From Chloroflexi bacterium 54-19 (lineage in GTDB: Bacteria; Chloroflexota; Chloroflexia; Chloroheliales; Chloroheliaceae): a stretch of 64,000 bases of DNA. This document shows, one piece after another, positions 63,246 through 64,000 of the stretch. How positions within the stretch are numbered: the stretch's first letter is position 1; every line of letters starts with the position of its first letter. A model generated the notes under the pieces. It was not told the DNA's origin and did no database searches. It was given only the letters and a program-made list of their open reading frames with translations. The DNA lies in assembly GCA_001898225.1 (NCBI GenBank), contig MKTJ01000022.1:20842-84841 (forward strand). Reading direction: 5' to 3'. The translations under genes were made by a program, and so were the position numbers.

Positions 63246-63925
63246 CCCCGGTTAGCTATTAAAGCCCGGCTGCCTATCTCGCGCAGGACCGGGTCGAACC
63301 TCTCATCTTCTAACAGTTCGAAATAGGCTGGGTGACCCGGTGCCGCCGGGATATAATCCGTATCGGCCACTTTGGTAAACCCGTCTCGGCTGATACTGCG
63401 GGCCGATGTTTGGTTGCCGGGAGCGGTGGTTATCCAGGCCCGCTTCAATCCACGGTCGGCCAGTTCGCCGAGAATATAACGCAGGAGGGCCGGGTAAAAA
63501 CCCTGGCCCCGGTACTCCGGGACGGTGGCAAAATCGAACAGGTAAGCGTCGCCCGGCGGCGGTTCGAACGAGCACCCGGTGTTGCCGAGCGGCTCGGCGG
63601 TCAGGGCTACCCAGCCAAAAGTCACTATCAAACTACCGGAAGCGGTTTCAACCTCGCCCACAAAGGCTTCCCGCCCGGCGGCTAACCGGCGGGCCACGTC
63701 ACCGGGTGAATAATCACCCGCTTTCTCCTGGGCTTCCTGCAAGGGAGTAGCTTCGGCCCGGAGAACCCGGCGAAACCGGATAGGTTGTTTGTTCAGCGCA
63801 TCCGGCCAGCTTTCGGGTAGATTCTTTAACTCGAAAACCGATAATGTGCCATATTTATCGGCGCTTTGAGGGGAGAAAACCGCAGACTCTGCCAGGGGAG
63901 GGATCGTTCTTTTTTCCGGTATCAT
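63242..63925 (-). CDS. GNAT-family N-acetyltransferase
   Basis: 227 residues. The acetyl-CoA site is in LFDFATVPEYRGQGFYPALLRYILGELADRG (R-x-x-G-x-G form), followed by WITTAPGNQTSARSISRDGFTKVAD. The N-terminal 100 residues are variable. The acceptor substrate is unknown. It starts 25 bases after the stop of an upstream gene on the same strand, suggesting an operon that continues out of the window. Confidence 0.8.
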   Translation of the reverse strand: MIPEKRTIPPLAESAVFSPQSADKYGTLSVFELKNLPESWPDALNKQPIRFRRVLRAEATPLQEAQEKAGDYSPGDVARRLAAGREAFVGEVETASGSLIVTFGWVALTAEPLGNTGCSFEPPPGDAYLFDFATVPEYRGQGFYPALLRYILGELADRGLKRAWITTAPGNQTSARSISRDGFTKVADTDYIPAAPGHPAYFELLEDERFDPVLREIGSRALIANRG

Positions 63926-63950
63926 TTAGCCAAAACCTCAAAATAAAGAC

Positions 63951-64000
63951 TTAGCGAGTGACTTTGACCTCGAAAATTTCGAGGGTCGCCCGCATCGGCC
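63951..64000 (-). CDS. C-terminal end of an unidentified gene
   Basis: On the minus strand the window edge gives a short open stretch ending PMRATLEIFEVKVTR and a TAA at 63951-63953, 25 bases before the acetyltransferase start. The spacing fits an upstream operon partner. Too little is visible to name it. Confidence 0.35.
   Translation of the reverse strand, partial: PMRATLEIFEVKVTR

Overview
The window is a dense bacterial chromosome segment of fairly high G+C with short intergenic gaps, many GTG/TTG starts and strong intrinsic terminators. I infer a member of the Chloroflexota or a close relative. The reasons are a MutL-type actin-fold ATPase cluster with zinc-ribbon and membrane partners, Thr-Pro-rich lipoproteins, a decaprenyl-phosphate phosphoribosyltransferase homologue, and T-box control of thrS. 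This assignment rests on gene content alone. I found no rRNA, tRNA, CRISPR array, transposase or prophage.

Layout. 1-8.5 kb: alpha/beta hydrolases (one fluoroacetate-dehalogenase-like, one with EF-hand loops), a large C39-peptidase/PA14 surface protein, a lone Ras-like GTPase, a LarA-family protein and an LppX-like lipoprotein. 8.5-10.4 kb: an inverted-repeat element and a histidine-rich membrane protein of unknown role. 10.5-14.4 kb: the housekeeping block rpmH-rnpA-yidD-yidC-khpB, here not next to dnaA. 14.4-19.9 kb: a PfkB kinase, thioredoxin-fold, TPR, hotdog thioesterase and M24 peptidase genes, and a probable pseudo-hydrolase. 20.0-23.2 kb: a GAF-GGDEF protein with a degenerate HD-GYP domain, followed by a degenerate histidine kinase. 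23.3-24.7 kb: serS with a structured attenuator leader.

24.9-39.1 kb: a GT2 glycosyltransferase, M50 protease, PQQ-type sugar dehydrogenase, DegV, Ca2+/H+ antiporter, PDZ protein, MFS exporter, SDR epimerase, phosphoesterase and an ABC exporter pair. 39.2-50.1 kb: a seven-gene, one-strand operon of poorly characterised families (MutL-like ATPase, a sandwich/KOW protein, two polytopic membrane proteins, a DUF6754-like protein, a small conserved protein, and a protein of about 1536 residues with zinc ribbons, a repeat-rich disordered region and a C-terminal extracytoplasmic domain). This is the best candidate for an undescribed system.

50.1-53.1 kb: three accessory genes, including a protein with the N-terminal motif seen in proteins associated with DUF4157 and extracellular contractile injection systems. 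53.3-56.7 kb: divergent ubiA-family and thrS genes, the latter behind a consensus promoter and a T-box. 56.7-57.8 kb: a nucleotide-sugar epimerase. 57.8-59.6 kb: an A+T-rich AAA ATPase/DUF4276 pair, a likely transferred defence-type module. 59.6-64 kb: an RlmD-like rRNA methyltransferase, a CapD/FlaA1-type dehydratase, a GNAT acetyltransferase and the tail of another gene.

Themes: cell-envelope and glycan synthesis (GT2, three SDR/dehydratases, the DPPR synthase homologue), membrane biogenesis (YidC/YidD), cyclic-di-GMP-type signalling and tRNA-synthetase attenuation, plus a few acquired islands.
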